Positions 19,228-27,183 of a DNA stretch of 64,000 nucleotides are shown in pieces. The translations under genes and the position numbers were made by a program. The first letter of the stretch is position 1. Every line of letters starts with the position of its first letter. Origin of the DNA: Lewinella sp050633125 (GTDB taxonomy: Bacteria; Bacteroidota; Bacteroidia; Chitinophagales; Saprospiraceae). The stretch spans positions 21,540-85,539 of the forward strand of contig NZ_JBOEFX010000122.1 of NCBI RefSeq assembly GCF_050633125.1. Direction: 5' to 3'. Below the pieces are notes generated by a model, which saw only the letters and a list, made by a program, of their open reading frames with translations, searched no databases and was not told the origin of the DNA.

Positions 19228-20373
19228 TTACTTTACAATTAATTTCTGAGTTGAAATCATATTGTCAGCGAAATGCACCTGAATAACATAAATGCCTTTT
19301 GCAATTGCTCCTAAATCAAGGTTTGCAGTTGGCTGCGAATAGTTGTATTTATCAACCAAGACAGTTTGTCCCATCATGTTTACAATTACAACTTTCTCAA
19401 TATTTTCGTCAGCTTGAATATCAAGTGATCCTGTGCTATTTGGATTAGGATACACTTTGAAATCGATAGCATTGATAACCGACGTACCTGATATCGGGCC
19501 ATTGGCACAACTGTACTGAACGAATTCTTGATCTGGATGACATACACTGCTGTGGATACCCAAGTAGCTGAAATCGTTTTTACCATGAATAGTCCATTCG
19601 GTTCCTACGAAAGTACCGCCAAAAGCAGCAATGACGTCCGATGGCGTATTTCTACCAGTCATCACATTGGCATTTCTAACAATAGTCTTATCCTTGGTAA
19701 TCCATCCTCCCTCTTCTGTTACCCAAGCATCCTGAGCGGGGTTCCAGTTCTCTGGGTTCTCTCCAATAACACCAATAACGTCCAAGATATTAGACCCATC
19801 ACCTGCGATCACAGTTCCGGTGATCAATGCCATTGCATCATTTCCATTGAAATACATGGCGTTGTTCGTCTCATACTCTGGACAAAGGAAAGCATCAGCT
19901 TTACATTGAAGATCATACTCCTCATTGTATTCCGTTCCGAAAACAGCATTGCCATCAATATATACAGGGCCCATTAATGGCTCTCCCGTTTCTTCATCTA
20001 TAACTGGTTCTCCAGTCACGTCGTCAATAACGACGTCAATGACGTTAAAACCATTCCATGCTGGCTTATCAAACTGAGAGTCCCAGTCCATCGTGTCTGT
20101 CAAATCAACCACAACAACAAAAACATCACCTGCAGCCAACATCTGATTTGGCAATGGGATGATTTTATCAGTTCCAGCATTCGTATTACCGTTAGAGAAA
20201 CGTGCGATAGAATAACCAGAAAGATTGATAGCAGCGTCTGTTGGGTTATAGATTTCCAACGCTTTATTATTGGAATATCCTTCAACATATTCTGAGAAGA
20301 AAAGGTCATCACACTGTGCATTTGCCATCACAGCGAATAACATAAGGCTAAAGAATGGTAAGAGTTTATTCAT
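19228..20373 (-). CDS. Secreted lamin-tail-domain protein with T9SS tail
   Basis: 381 residues. Signal peptide 1-19 (MANAQ). The lamin tail domain begins directly (LFFSEYVEGYSNNKALEIYN) and is interrupted by an acidic insert (about 105-130) with a near-duplicated GEPVIDEETGEP pattern. The C-terminal 75 residues are a T9SS sorting domain (FKVYPNPNSTGSLDI ... GIYVIQVHFAD). Lamin tail domains occur beside extracellular nucleases and phosphoesterases and may bind DNA or surfaces. No catalytic motif is visible. It lies directly upstream of the TonB receptor in the same direction, separated by a terminator. Confidence 0.85.
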   Translation of the reverse strand: MNKLLPFFSLMLFAVMANAQCDDLFFSEYVEGYSNNKALEIYNPTDAAINLSGYSIARFSNGNTNAGTDKIIPLPNQMLAAGDVFVVVVDLTDTMDWDSQFDKPAWNGFNVIDVVIDDVTGEPVIDEETGEPLMGPVYIDGNAVFGTEYNEEYDLQCKADAFLCPEYETNNAMYFNGNDAMALITGTVIAGDGSNILDVIGVIGENPENWNPAQDAWVTEEGGWITKDKTIVRNANVMTGRNTPSDVIAAFGGTFVGTEWTIHGKNDFSYLGIHSSVCHPDQEFVQYSCANGPISGTSVINAIDFKVYPNPNSTGSLDIQADENIEKVVIVNMMGQTVLVDKYNYSQPTANLDLGAIAKGIYVIQVHFADNMISTQKLIVK

Positions 20374-20757
20374 TTACTTTGGTATTTAAGAGTTTATAAA
20401 AATATAAGCAGCTGTTTAAAACTCCTCATAGTACTGAATCAATTTAGGCAAAAAATGACATTTCCAATGTCTCCTTTCTGACCATATCAAAAACAGGAAA
20501 TCAAAGGTACTGATTTTTGATTTCAAAAGATACCCAGAGCCTGTTAAGCTTCTATTTTGACTCAAAAATAACATAGGCTTAATAGCGTTAACACCAAAGC
20601 CCAGTGCACTGCAAGGCCCGTTTTCTTCCTTTATTGCGGCGTATCGCACCTGCTCATACTAATGGTGTTTTGTCCGAAGTGAGCCGATGTGGAAATCACA
20701 AGAAGTATACTATCTTGCGAATTAGTACGCTCAAAAGCATAGCTATAAAAGAACCCC
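20374..20757. other. 384-base intergenic region
   Basis: Divergent region between the lamin-tail gene (minus) and the DUF4268 gene (plus). Apart from the promoter-operator candidate at 20497-20524 I see no gene. The short open frames here lack family features, overlap each other and have no convincing start context. Confidence 0.6.
20497..20524 (-). promoter_or_regulatory. -7 box inside a 9-bp inverted repeat upstream of the lamin-tail gene
   Basis: On the minus strand TACCTTTG (20509-20502) matches the Bacteroidota -7 consensus. It is overlapped by a perfect inverted repeat, GAAATCAAA (20497-20505) and TTTGATTTC (20516-20524). The arrangement is what an operator over a promoter would look like. 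It lies about 125 bases before the start codon at 20373. Confidence 0.45.
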
Positions 20758-21225
20758 ATGTATTCAAGAGAAGAAGCTTCACAAATACGAAAAGCATTCT
20801 GGACTGCCTTTGGACAGTATATGCGACCAATACCTTCTGCGGATGGATTAAAAGTCAATTGGGTCAATTACAAGACGGGGTTCAAGGGACTGAGCTTCAG
20901 CTTGAATGTTGATAAGAAAAATGCTTACCTGGGCATTGTCTTAAACCAGAAAGACCCCGATCTGAGAAGTCTTTTCTATGAACAGCTGCTGGAACTAAAA
21001 AGCGTACTCCATGCCCAGCTTGGAGAGGAATGGATATGGGAAGAGACCGCAACAAATGCGCAGCACCAGGAAATTAGCCAGGTGTATACCCTTTTACCAA
21101 CCGTAAGCATCTTTCGGCAAGAGGATTGGCCTAGTATCATTGCCTTTTTTAAACCAAGACTAATTGCGCTGGATGAATTCTGGTCAATGGGTAAATACCA
21201 CTTTGAGCCGCTGCGGATGCTATAA
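20758..21225 (+). CDS. DUF4268 domain protein
   Basis: 155 residues. The whole protein fits DUF4268: SREEASQIRKAFWTAFGQYM at the N-terminus, KGLSFSLNVDKKNAYLGI, and FFKPRLIALDEFWSMGKYHFE at the end. Elsewhere this domain is found both alone and fused to restriction-like proteins. Function is unknown. It is a single-gene unit with nothing obvious in the 190 bases that follow. Confidence 0.85.
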   Translation: MYSREEASQIRKAFWTAFGQYMRPIPSADGLKVNWVNYKTGFKGLSFSLNVDKKNAYLGIVLNQKDPDLRSLFYEQLLELKSVLHAQLGEEWIWEETATNAQHQEISQVYTLLPTVSIFRQEDWPSIIAFFKPRLIALDEFWSMGKYHFEPLRML

Positions 21226-21417
21226 AAGCAATGCTCACGTATTAAACCATATAAGAGATTGTAAGAAAATTTAAGGTTTTTTAATTTGAACTACCAAAGA
21301 CACTTAATACCGCTTAAATTCGTGAATTCAAGCGATCTAATTATATGACCTTATAATCCCTTACATGGTTCAAAAAAACCTAAAGTGCCTTTGGTGGTTT
21401 AAACCCACGCTCGTTTT

Positions 21418-22557
21418 TTAACGCAGCACACTGCGCAGTACCGCCAACAAGCGATCTACCTCCTCTTTGGTGTTATGGTGGGAGAAAGATACTCGGATAT
21501 TTACCGCGTCATCATCATCCCCGCGAAGGGCACGAATTACGTGAGAACCAGTATCTGTGCCAGAGCTGCAAGCACTTCCACCGCTCACGCTGATGCCTGC
21601 AATATCCAAGTTGAATAGCAACAACTCTGTCTTGGGAGACGGGGGGAATCGTAGATTGAGCACCTTGTAATGCCCTTGAGTCGGGTCGCCATTGAAATCT
21701 GCTTCTGGGAAATCCTTTGCGAGTTGCTCACAAAGGTAAGTTCGCAAAGAACGGATCTTTTGCTCCCGGTCTTCCCGTTCCTGACAAGCAAGGTCTAGCG
21801 CAGTAGCCATTCCTACAATCCCGTAGGTGTTTTCGGTACCTGCGCGCATGTTACGCTCTTGAGCACCACCATCAAGGTAAGGTTTGATATTATTATCACC
21901 ATTGATGTAAATAAACCCAACCCCTTTAGGGCCATAGAACTTATGCGCCGCCCCTGATAAAAAGCTAATAGCCGTGGCTTCTACATCTATAGGGTAATAC
22001 CCCATTGTCTGAACGGTATCGGAGTGAAAATAAGCGCCGTGCTCCTCACAAAGAGCACCGATCTCTTGGAGGTCGATCATGGTACCAATTTCGTTATTGG
22101 AGTGCATCAGGGAAACCATCGTCTTCTGGCTTTGACCCGCTAGCAAACGACTCAAATCCGCCAAGTCTACCCTACCTTTTTCGTCGAGTTTAACCTGCAC
22201 TATCTCAACCGCGTCCTCTTGTTTACCAATACTATCCAGCGAATGCAAGACACAATGGTGTTCTGTTGGAGAGGAGATAATCCGACGAACGCCCAGGTCA
22301 CGAACCGCACATTTTAGCGCCATATTATTGGCTTCTGTTCCTCCGGAAGTAAAGAAAATCTCTCCGATGGAAGCGTTCAGATGTTTCGCTATGGTACGCC
22401 GTGCTTGCTCAATCGTCGTTCTGGCCTGACGGCCTTCGGCATGGATACTTGAAGGATTGCCATGGACATCCTTCATTACCGCAGTCATAGCTTCTATAAC
22501 TTGTGGGTCTAGTGGTGTGGTGGCGGCGTTGTCTAAATAAACTCTTGGATTACTCAT
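21418..22557 (-). CDS. Cysteine desulfurase (IscS/NifS type)
   Basis: 379 residues. It removes sulfur from cysteine using PLP, for Fe-S clusters or thiolation. The motifs are YLDNAATTPLDPQV, SGGTEANNMAL, SPTEHH, SGAAHKFYGPKGVGF (PLP-binding Lys near residue 205) and the sulfur-accepting Cys in GGSACSSGTDTG (near 330). A catalytic Cys in a short exposed loop is typical of the IscS/NifS group. It starts 6 bases after the stop of the upstream class V gene, so the two form an operon. Confidence 0.93.
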   Translation of the reverse strand: MSNPRVYLDNAATTPLDPQVIEAMTAVMKDVHGNPSSIHAEGRQARTTIEQARRTIAKHLNASIGEIFFTSGGTEANNMALKCAVRDLGVRRIISSPTEHHCVLHSLDSIGKQEDAVEIVQVKLDEKGRVDLADLSRLLAGQSQKTMVSLMHSNNEIGTMIDLQEIGALCEEHGAYFHSDTVQTMGYYPIDVEATAISFLSGAAHKFYGPKGVGFIYINGDNNIKPYLDGGAQERNMRAGTENTYGIVGMATALDLACQEREDREQKIRSLRTYLCEQLAKDFPEADFNGDPTQGHYKVLNLRFPPSPKTELLLFNLDIAGISVSGGSACSSGTDTGSHVIRALRGDDDDAVNIRVSFSHHNTKEEVDRLLAVLRSVLR

Positions 22558-22563
22558 GCTTTG

Positions 22564-24057
22564 TTATAATTCCCGGCTAAACCAGCCAGCTACGAGGCCC
22601 GTTTCTGTTCCTACCTCATCTCGATGATGAAATTCGTTCGTACGTGGGTTATACTCATAATCTTTGGCCCATTCCTCATGGTTTTCAGCCAGTGCTTTGA
22701 TACCGTCGGCGATATACTGTACTTCTTTATTGCTCATCACAGGATGGACAGACATTCTTATCCAACCCGGCTTGTCGGTTAGGTCTCCCTGGTTGATCTT
22801 GTCTGTGATCGAATGAGAAAACTGTTGGTCTACGTTGAGCAGGTAGTGACCATAAGTTCCCGCGCAAGAGCAGCCCCCTCGCACCTGGATACCAAAACGG
22901 TCATTCAGAATGCGAACACCCAGGTTATAATGAAGGTTTTGAATATAGAAAGAAACCACCCCCAAGCGCTGGCGATGCTGCTGTGCGAGCAAATTGAGGT
23001 TCGGTGTTTGATCAAAAGCCTCCCAAATAATCGCTAATTGCTCCTCTTCTCTCGCAAGCATTTTACCAATATCCATTTGCTCCTTCAGTTGTACACACAA
23101 AGCGGTACGCATGGTTTGCAAAAAGGCTGGCGTTCCTCCATCTTCTCTGGCTTCGATAGATTCCAGGTACTTATGCTCGCCCCAGGGGTTGGTCCAATCA
23201 ACGGTACCGCCACCAGGGTTATCAGGAACTCTGTTTTTATAGAGCAATGGGTCAAAAATTAGAACCCCTGCCGAACCAGGACCGCCTAAAAACTTGTGTG
23301 GAGAAAAGTAGATGGCATCCAAATGCTGTAGTGGATTCTCCGGCCGCATATTGATCTCAATATAAGGGGCAGAACAGGCAAAATCGACAAAGCATAGTCC
23401 ACCCGCCTTATGCATCATTTCAGCAATTTGGTGATACGGTGTCTTTATTCCGGTTACATTCGAGCAAGAAGTAACCGCTGCGATTTTCACCTTACGGTCT
23501 TTGTGTTTTTCCAACAACTCACTTAGACAATCTAAATCCGTCAAGCCTTGTGAGCAAGGGCGGATAACCTCTACCTGCGCAATGGTCTCTAACCAGGAGG
23601 TTTGGTTCGAGTGATGCTCCATGTGGCTCACGAAGACAATGGGGCGTTCTTCTGGAGTAAGGCTTACTTTCTCGCGGAAGCGTTCATGTAGCTTGAGGCC
23701 AAGAATGCGTTGAAATTTATTGACCACCCCTGTCATGCCGGAATTAGAAGAGATCATTACATCTCTTGGATCTGCACCACAGTGCTGCTTGATAATTTCC
23801 TTTGCGTGATGATAAGCCATCGTCATCGAAGAACCTGTAACGGTAGTCTCCGTATGTGTATTACCAACAAAAGGAGCGATCTCCTCAGAGAGCAATGTTT
23901 CGATAGGGGCGTACATACGACCGCTCGCTGTCCAGTCTGCATAAACCAGCGGCTGATTACCATAAGGCGTATCGAATCGCATATCATGTCCAATGACATT
24001 TTCGCGAAAGTGAGCAAAATACTGTTCTAACGAGGTGGTGGTGGCGGTTGATGGCAT
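22564..24057 (-). CDS. Class V aminotransferase, cysteine desulfurase-like
   Basis: 497 residues, longer than SufS (about 405). YADWTASGRMYAPIE replaces the usual LDNAA start; FVDFACSAPYIEI supplies the cofactor Asp and YFSPHKFLGGPGSAGVL the PLP Lys. A Cys pair in GGCSCAGTYG (near 395-400) lies where desulfurases carry the active Cys. The C-terminus has about 70 extra residues. It is probably a distinct desulfurase or selenocysteine-lyase-like enzyme acting with the adjacent IscS-type protein. The substrate is uncertain. Confidence 0.82.
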   Translation of the reverse strand: MPSTATTTSLEQYFAHFRENVIGHDMRFDTPYGNQPLVYADWTASGRMYAPIETLLSEEIAPFVGNTHTETTVTGSSMTMAYHHAKEIIKQHCGADPRDVMISSNSGMTGVVNKFQRILGLKLHERFREKVSLTPEERPIVFVSHMEHHSNQTSWLETIAQVEVIRPCSQGLTDLDCLSELLEKHKDRKVKIAAVTSCSNVTGIKTPYHQIAEMMHKAGGLCFVDFACSAPYIEINMRPENPLQHLDAIYFSPHKFLGGPGSAGVLIFDPLLYKNRVPDNPGGGTVDWTNPWGEHKYLESIEAREDGGTPAFLQTMRTALCVQLKEQMDIGKMLAREEEQLAIIWEAFDQTPNLNLLAQQHRQRLGVVSFYIQNLHYNLGVRILNDRFGIQVRGGCSCAGTYGHYLLNVDQQFSHSITDKINQGDLTDKPGWIRMSVHPVMSNKEVQYIADGIKALAENHEEWAKDYEYNPRTNEFHHRDEVGTETGLVAGWFSREL

Positions 24058-24080
24058 ATTGCACTGGGCTTAATTTGCAA

Positions 24081-24108
24081 CAAAAGTAGTAAGCAAAACT
24101 GAGAACAA
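24081..24108 (-). promoter_or_regulatory. Promoter of the class V/IscS operon
   Basis: On the minus strand TACTTTTG (24088-24081) fits TAnnTTTG, with TTG (24108-24106) 17 bases upstream as a -33 element. It would give a leader of about 18 bases before the ATG at 24057. This is one of the best matches to the Bacteroidota consensus in the window. Confidence 0.7.
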
Positions 24109-24175
24109 GGGCACTAAAACCAATAGAAAGTCAACTATTTTACGTATCTTGCTGTTTTTGAGATAAACGATAACG

Positions 24176-24394
24176 ATGAGAAGAAAGAAAGGATTTGACT
24201 ACGGTAAAGGAAAGTACTACCTGACGATTGTTGATTTCCCCAATAACATTACGATGCACCGCATTGAGAAGGCTGCTGCTGTCCGCGCTTACGAGCACTA
24301 CATTGCCATTGGTAAAAAAGTAGAGTGGCTGGGCAAGTGGGACGGCAAGAAATTTATTGAGGCCAAAGCGCCACAAGCTTCTAGCGCTGCATAA
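24176..24394 (+). CDS. Small basic protein of unknown function
   Basis: 72 residues, not recognised. Lys/Arg-rich N-terminus (MRRKKGFDYGKGKYYLTIVD), a central stretch with HRIEKAAAVRAYEHYIAIGKK that can form a helix, WLGKWDGKKF, then a small-residue tail. The gene has a clean ATG and is followed at once by a strong terminator, which argues that it is real. It is a single-gene unit divergent from the desulfurase operon. A nucleic-acid-binding role is conceivable from its charge but is not shown. Confidence 0.75.
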   Translation: MRRKKGFDYGKGKYYLTIVDFPNNITMHRIEKAAAVRAYEHYIAIGKKVEWLGKWDGKKFIEAKAPQASSAA

Positions 24395-24413
24395 CCCAAT
24401 ACTGCTAAGCAGA

Positions 24414-24465
24414 ACGACAAAAGCCGAGACTTACATCATGTAGGTTTCGGCTTTTGTCGTTTTTT
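24414..24465 (+). terminator. Strong intrinsic terminator
   Basis: ACGACAAAAGCCGA (24414-24427) pairs perfectly with TCGGCTTTTGTCGT (24447-24460), 14 bp, with an inner TACAT/ATGTA extension and a T6 run at 24460-24465. It ends the transcript of the 72-residue gene. Confidence 0.92.
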
Positions 24466-24581
24466 GGGTGAAGAATGAGCTTCGTCTCATTCAGTAACAT
24501 AATCTTTAACACTTACTTGTCTATCTTGAAATATAGATTTATGTTCGCATTTTAATTTCCAACGTGTTAACTCTCTTTAAA

Positions 24582-26033
24582 ATGAAAAAACTAACCTTAT
24601 TCCCTCTATTTGCTATTTTAATAACTTGCACACTTAACGCTCAGACAATCAGTTTTGCGCCAAAAGAAATTCTTTTTGCTCACCCCGAGGGCAATACTTT
24701 CAACAGCCTTGAGTTTGATAGTCCTTACCTTCCTTGCGATTACAACAATGATGGCTATGTTGATTTTGTAGGAAAGAGAAGCTCTCAGGAACAGCTCATC
24801 TTAAAAGGTACCGCCGTTGATACTTTCCAGGAAGTGAATATACTCCCAGTAGGGTCACCTTCTGCAGGTGTGGTTTTTGACGTCTTAGATTTTGATCAGG
24901 ACGGTGATGAAGATATTATTGCCGAACGTTATATCCTGATTAATGAAGGAGATGATCTTTTTTCTTTCCTTAACGTGGGTTTGAGCATTGGATTCGGCTT
25001 TGAGGAATTTGTTATTGGCGTAGCTGATTTTAATGGTGATGACCTTTTAGACCTATTGGTATTAAAAGATGTCTTCTTCGAAGATGAGGAAATGGCTATC
25101 CTTACCAACAATGGTGATGGTACTTTTACCAAGTGCCTGATCTTTCTAGGGGATCGCATTGGCGACACCGAAATAGGCGACATCGACAATGATGGCGATC
25201 TGGACATTGTCACTAGTAGCAGTAATAATAATGGCACTATACTATTACTAAAAAACGACGGTGATTGTCAGTTCTCCAATAGCGAGATGATCTACGAAGG
25301 CTTCACGCCGCTTTCTAACCGAAGTATTGAGGTAAATGACATGAATGGTGATGACCAACTCGATATCCTTGTCATAGGCTTCAGTTCTGTCTTTATCTTT
25401 GAAAACACGGATGGGTTTGTCACCGAACCACCTTTCACCAGCATTTCTACCGGGCAAAACACTTTCTTCAATGTTGCCGATTTCAACAATGATGGCAAGG
25501 CCGATATCGCTGTATTGACCAGAGAAAATTCTTTCAAAATTGCAGTTTTCGAGAACCTTGGTAACATGTCTTTCTCGTCAACCATCCAAGCTGCCTCATT
25601 TTCTTTGGCTCCAGGATATGGCACCCCTGACTATAATTATTTTGAGCAAAATATGAGTCTCTACGATTACGATGATAATGGTATGCTAGACATCATCTTT
25701 ACCAATGGATTTGGTCCACTTGGTAGCAATAATGTTTCGCTGGTATTGAATACTACAGAAGTTGTTAGCGTTGACGATATTTTTGCAAATGCAATTGATC
25801 TAGCCATATTTCCTAATCCAGCAACTGCCGAAATTAGCCTCCCATTATTATTCGATGCCAATGATAACAAGGCTACATTCTTCCAACTTACCAACATCAA
25901 TGGTCAAACCGTAAAAAGCGGATACCTGAACAGTACTACCATTGATATAAATGACATCGCTAACGGCCAATACATTCTCTTGTTAAGCACTGATAGTGGC
26001 GATGTGTATCGTAGTACATTTATCAAAATGTAG
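24582..26033 (+). CDS. Secreted FG-GAP/VCBS repeat protein with T9SS tail
   Basis: 483 residues from the ATG at 24582 (a GTG lies 18 bases upstream). Signal peptide ending LNAQ. Seven Ca-binding-type loops recur every 45-60 residues: DYNNDGYVDF, DFDQDGDEDI, DFNGDDLLDL, DIDNDGDLDI, DMNGDDQLDI, DFNNDGKADI and DYDDNGMLDI. These are typical of a seven-bladed FG-GAP beta propeller. A T9SS sorting domain follows (LAIFPNPATAEISL ... GQYILLLST). Probably a surface-attached or secreted binding protein, ligand unknown. Confidence 0.88.
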   Translation: MKKLTLFPLFAILITCTLNAQTISFAPKEILFAHPEGNTFNSLEFDSPYLPCDYNNDGYVDFVGKRSSQEQLILKGTAVDTFQEVNILPVGSPSAGVVFDVLDFDQDGDEDIIAERYILINEGDDLFSFLNVGLSIGFGFEEFVIGVADFNGDDLLDLLVLKDVFFEDEEMAILTNNGDGTFTKCLIFLGDRIGDTEIGDIDNDGDLDIVTSSSNNNGTILLLKNDGDCQFSNSEMIYEGFTPLSNRSIEVNDMNGDDQLDILVIGFSSVFIFENTDGFVTEPPFTSISTGQNTFFNVADFNNDGKADIAVLTRENSFKIAVFENLGNMSFSSTIQAASFSLAPGYGTPDYNYFEQNMSLYDYDDNGMLDIIFTNGFGPLGSNNVSLVLNTTEVVSVDDIFANAIDLAIFPNPATAEISLPLLFDANDNKATFFQLTNINGQTVKSGYLNSTTIDINDIANGQYILLLSTDSGDVYRSTFIKM

Positions 26034-26060
26034 CGTCTACTTTTTACGATAACCTTCAGT

Positions 26061-26108
26061 ATGAGTCAACACGGATTTTGATTGTCACCAAAATCCGTGT
26101 TGACTCAT
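26061..26108 (+). terminator. 20-bp perfect inverted repeat, probable terminator
   Basis: The arms at 26061-26080 and 26089-26108 are exact complements with an 8-base loop, 27 bases after the stop of the FG-GAP gene. The downstream T content (GTTTGTATTTC) is modest. A stem this long and perfect is unusual for a plain terminator. Confidence 0.7.
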
Positions 26109-26242
26109 GTTTGTATTTCACAAAGGACCTAAAGAAACTTATAGACAATTGAACATGATATTTAAGGCTAGAAAGACATACGCTACGTAGAGGCTTTAGA
26201 TCGACCTCCGATCATGTAATACCAGCAAAGCCGACTCTGCAA

Positions 26243-26303
26243 CCCCACTGGGCGTTATACGTCCATCTGCTAAGGCGCACGGCGTCTAGCTTAGCCAGTG
26301 GGG
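26243..26303. repeat. attC-like folded site
   Basis: Outer arms CCCCACTGG (26243-26251) and CCAGTGGGG (26295-26303) and inner arms GCTAAG (26269-26274) and CTTAGC (26290-26295) give a cruciform. It carries GTTATAC (26254-26260), ACGTCCAT and GCGCACGGCG. The last two blocks recur in the same order in the attC-like site at 62906-62976. It lies 8 bases beyond the stop of the orphan gene at 26311-26820. Confidence 0.45.
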
Positions 26304-26310
26304 GAGTCCA

Positions 26311-26820
26311 CTAATTAATTATTATTGATTCAAAACAATGATCTACAATTGCCTCATTTTCAAACAAGACAGCACATATTATGAGCTGTCCCGTAGCTTT
26401 ATGAAATAATGTAATTTCTACTACCTCCTTATTGCCAATGTAACTTCGGGATTGATAAACATTGCTTAGATATTTTTTCTTCCAACAAAAGGTAGATTTC
26501 TTTAAATCACCACAAGTCGAAAGGTTTTTTGGTGGAGCTGTATGTTTCAGCAAATCTAGAGAGTCTAATTCAAGCCTCTCTCCCTCTTGATATGTCAGCA
26601 GATTAATTTCACCAAAACAGTGGGCAACATCATAGACCCGACTAGACTCAGCATTTGTTTTTTCATTGAAAAGAACTTTTGTATCCATTAATTCTTCATA
26701 ACCTTTATAGGTTGTACAGAAGAATTCCAAAGCTCGTTGTTCAAGACTAATACTAGATTGAGAAAGTCCAAGGAATGGGAAAGTCAAAACTTGGAGTATT
26801 AATATTACTTTTACCATCAT
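26311..26820 (-). CDS. Orphan secreted protein of unknown function
   Basis: 169 residues, not recognised. A signal peptide (about 1-20, ending GLSQS) is followed by a soluble domain with five cysteines in the mature part (FFCTTYKGY, AHCFGEI, STCGDLKKSTFCWKKK, DHCFESI), which could form disulfides in the periplasm. It is AT-richer than the flanking genes. It is flanked on the 3' side by an attC-like fold and on the 5' side by degraded coding sequence, suggesting an acquired or rearranged segment. Confidence 0.65.
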   Translation of the reverse strand: MMVKVILILQVLTFPFLGLSQSSISLEQRALEFFCTTYKGYEELMDTKVLFNEKTNAESSRVYDVAHCFGEINLLTYQEGERLELDSLDLLKHTAPPKNLSTCGDLKKSTFCWKKKYLSNVYQSRSYIGNKEVVEITLFHKATGQLIICAVLFENEAIVDHCFESIIIN

Positions 26821-27183
26821 GCTAATCAGTTTCTTACCCGTTTAATTTTACCACCACTAAATGTTGATGGAGCCTCACCAGTACTTTGAATGGTAACATT
26901 AGCCTTTGTTGTAGTACCAGATCGCCCCCTGTTCGGCGTTGGTTGTACCTACGCCACTGCCTCCGTTTTGTAAAATCACAGCTGGTATTGTTGATGTAAT
27001 TCTATTCCCGTCACATTAAGCATTCAACTATCAGTGAAACTGACGAAGGTAGAGCGACAAGGAATTTCAGAAACTTACTCCTTTATCCCTTATCACTCTA
27101 CCTTCTACTTAATGAGCCTGAAGTGGCCTGAAATTACTACTGATTTCAGCGAAAGTCCAGTTAGCTATCCAGAAACCATTACC
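26821..27183. other. 363-base region with no intact gene
   Basis: Besides the possible remnant at 26826-27020 I see no intact gene, repeat or promoter here. A + strand open frame that crosses into the antisense of the AsmA-like gene is not convincing. Confidence 0.5.
26826..27020 (-). pseudogene. Possible degraded coding remnant
   Basis: On the minus strand two short open stretches in different frames abut near 26915: one ending GAIWYYNKG-stop and one running SGTTTKANVTIQSTGEAP to a stop at 26826-26828, eight bases before the next ATG. Both have protein-like composition but no start codon. They may be the frameshifted end of a lost surface-protein gene. This rests on composition only. Confidence 0.3.

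Noticed and set aside
20416..20912. Several short frames in the gap before the DUF4268 gene
   Set aside because: They overlap each other on both strands, lack ribosome-binding context and recognisable sequence.
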